A stretch of 64,000 nucleotides of DNA from positions 153,286-217,285 of the forward strand of contig NW_008246076.1 in NCBI RefSeq assembly GCF_000281045.1, written 5' to 3'. Position numbers and translations under genes: made by a program. This DNA comes from Saprolegnia diclina VS20 (lineage: Eukaryota > Oomycota > Saprolegniomycetes > Saprolegniales > Saprolegniaceae). The notes below the pieces were generated by a model that was given only the letters and a program-made list of their open reading frames with translations, was not told the origin of the DNA and did not search any database. Positions 62,844-64,000 of this stretch are shown piece by piece; within the stretch, counting starts at the first letter, position 1, and each line of letters starts with the position of its first letter.

Positions 62844-64000
62844 ATGACACCGGTGCCGTACGACCAGTTCACCAAGGACGAGCTGCTCCAGGTGGTGCGC
62901 AAGCTGCGCGAGTCGCCCGACAACCTCGCGCACGCGGTCGACACGGTGGCGCGGGCCGTGCGCAGCGGCGAGCCGCAGACCAAGAAGCAGAAGAAGCTGG
63001 CGTACAACCAAAAGCCGCCCAAGCCCTTTGACTTCAGCCGCTTCCGCACCCGCCACATTGCGCTCAAGTTCTCGTACGCAGGCGAAAAGTACGCCGGGTT
63101 TGCCCGCCAAGACCACATGGAGGTCGATCCGGCTGTCTCTCTGCCAGGAGCTTATCCTTGGCTTAGCACACGATCGAGCGGTATCTCATCGATGCGCTGC
63201 ACCGCGCGCGGCTCATTGAAGACTTCAACAAGTGCGGCTACTCGCGCTGCGGCCGCACTGATGCCGGCGTCAGGTAGTCCGCACCCACCCGCCTTCCCAT
63301 CGCCAAACCGCCGAGCGTAGCGCCCTCGGGCAAGTCGTCGGGCTCATCGTGCGCTCGAATGTGCCCACGGACGCAGTGCTTCTCGACGACAAGAACATCG
63401 ACGACATTCTCCCAAACGAGCCCTTCCGCATCCAGCTCCCGGACGGTACCATCAAGACGCTCACCGAGCTCGACTACCCAGTCTCGCTCAACTCGGCGCT
63501 GCCGGCCGTACGTTTGGCTATCAGCATGCATATCTCTATGGATTGCATAGGACATTCGCATCTATGGCTGGGCGCCGGCGCCGCGGGCCGAGTGGAGTGC
63601 GCGCTTTGACTGCATCGGCCGCGTATACAAGTACTTTTTCCATCGACGCCGGATGGACTTGACGGTATCGATTCCTCATTTTGTGCGATGCGCAGTGGAG
63701 CATGCTATGATGCTAGCGCATGCGGGAGGCAGCGGCGCTTCTCCAAGGCGTCGACATGGACCACCGCAACTTTTGCCGCATGGACCCAAACGTCCTAGCG
63801 TTCAAACGCTCGATCTCGTCGTTCAAGATTCACGAAGCCGAGCCCGTCGACGCCAGCGGAGATGAATACTACCAGCTGTGCTACCTCGAGGTATCCGATT
63901 GAACTCTATCCAATGGTTGTTGGATTCGGTTTTGGATAGATCCATGGCAAGGCCTTCTTGTGGCATCAAGTCCGCTGCATGGCAGCCGTGTTGTTTCTCG
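62844..64000 (+). CDS. PUS3: tRNA pseudouridine(38/39) synthase PUS3/Deg1, C-terminus beyond the window
   Basis: Exons: 62844-63122, 63167-63273, 63321-63507, 63551-63664, 63717-63890, 63940-64000 and on. Introns are 43-52 nt. The start MTPVPYDQFTKDELLQVVRKL gives the short coiled-coil lead-in typical of PUS3. Key segments are RHIALKFSYAGEKYAGFARQ, CGYSRCGRTDAGVSALGQVVGLIVRS with the catalytic Asp in G-R-T-D, DIRIYGWAPAPRAEWSARFDCIGRVYKYFF, MREAAALLQGVDMDHRNFCRMDPN and IHGKAFLWHQVRCMAAVLFL. The G-x-D-x-R-N-F-C-K/R-M-D signature separates PUS3/Deg1 from PUS1 and TruA. The enzyme isomerises U38 and U39 in tRNA anticodon stems. The gene is complete except for its C-terminal part, which lies outside the window. 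Confidence 0.95.

Overview
The window reads as nuclear DNA of a water-mould-type oomycete, most likely a saprolegnialean (Achlya, Aphanomyces, Saprolegnia or Thraustotheca). This placement is inferred. Genes are densely packed on both strands. About 55 introns placed here by reading-frame continuity are tiny (38-69 nt), mostly begin GTAC/GTAG/GTAT, and nearly all end in TAG. A flagellar coiled-coil gene (CCDC42/CFAP73 family), ankyrin-type, IQ-motif and PAN/Apple proteins, long multi-pass membrane proteins with large ectodomains, and duplicated MATE and calpain genes all fit that group. One 849-nt assembly gap is present (17557-18405).

Layout. 0-7 kb: 5' end of a secreted expansin-like gene and a giant two-unit membrane protein. 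7-10 kb: a CCDC42/CFAP73-family gene and a SET/MYND gene. 10.9-12.2 kb: a TMEM144-like transporter. 12.2-15.3 kb: no recognisable gene. 15.3-17 kb: a LARP6-type RNA-binding protein with an extra cold-shock-like domain. 18.6-20.7 kb: a LicD/fukutin-like protein made of two modules, the first catalytically degenerate. 21.9-25.8 kb: two tandem MATE transporters, the second broken. 26.1-29.6 kb: an IQ/TPR protein. 29.7-31.4 kb: a third, inverted MATE gene. 32.1-33.4 kb: a glycerophosphodiester phosphodiesterase. 33.5-36.6 kb: THG1 and an ankyrin-type protein. 36.8-39.8 kb: two unrecognised proteins.

40-47.2 kb holds three calpain-like proteases in a minus-minus-plus cluster. The outer two keep the Cys-His-Asn triad; the middle one has Ser in place of Cys. 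47.8-51.7 kb: a PAN/Apple secreted protein, a possible 60-aa myristoylated peptide and a multi-pass membrane protein. 52.9-56.5 kb: a PLOD/procollagen-type glycosyltransferase and a double-C2 coiled-coil protein. 57.5-60.4 kb: a MORN-repeat protein with many small exons. 60.9-64 kb: tRNA-splicing endonuclease SEN2, a tRNA-Val(UAC) gene and PUS3.

Connections between genes: three tRNA-maturation enzymes (THG1, SEN2, PUS3) and a tRNA gene share the window. The MATE and calpain clusters show recent duplication with near-identical exons (conversion is likely), and each contains one decayed or non-catalytic member. Long open frames antisense to GC-rich exons (for example opposite both active calpains) are shadows and are left out. 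Splice sites come from reading alone, without transcripts.
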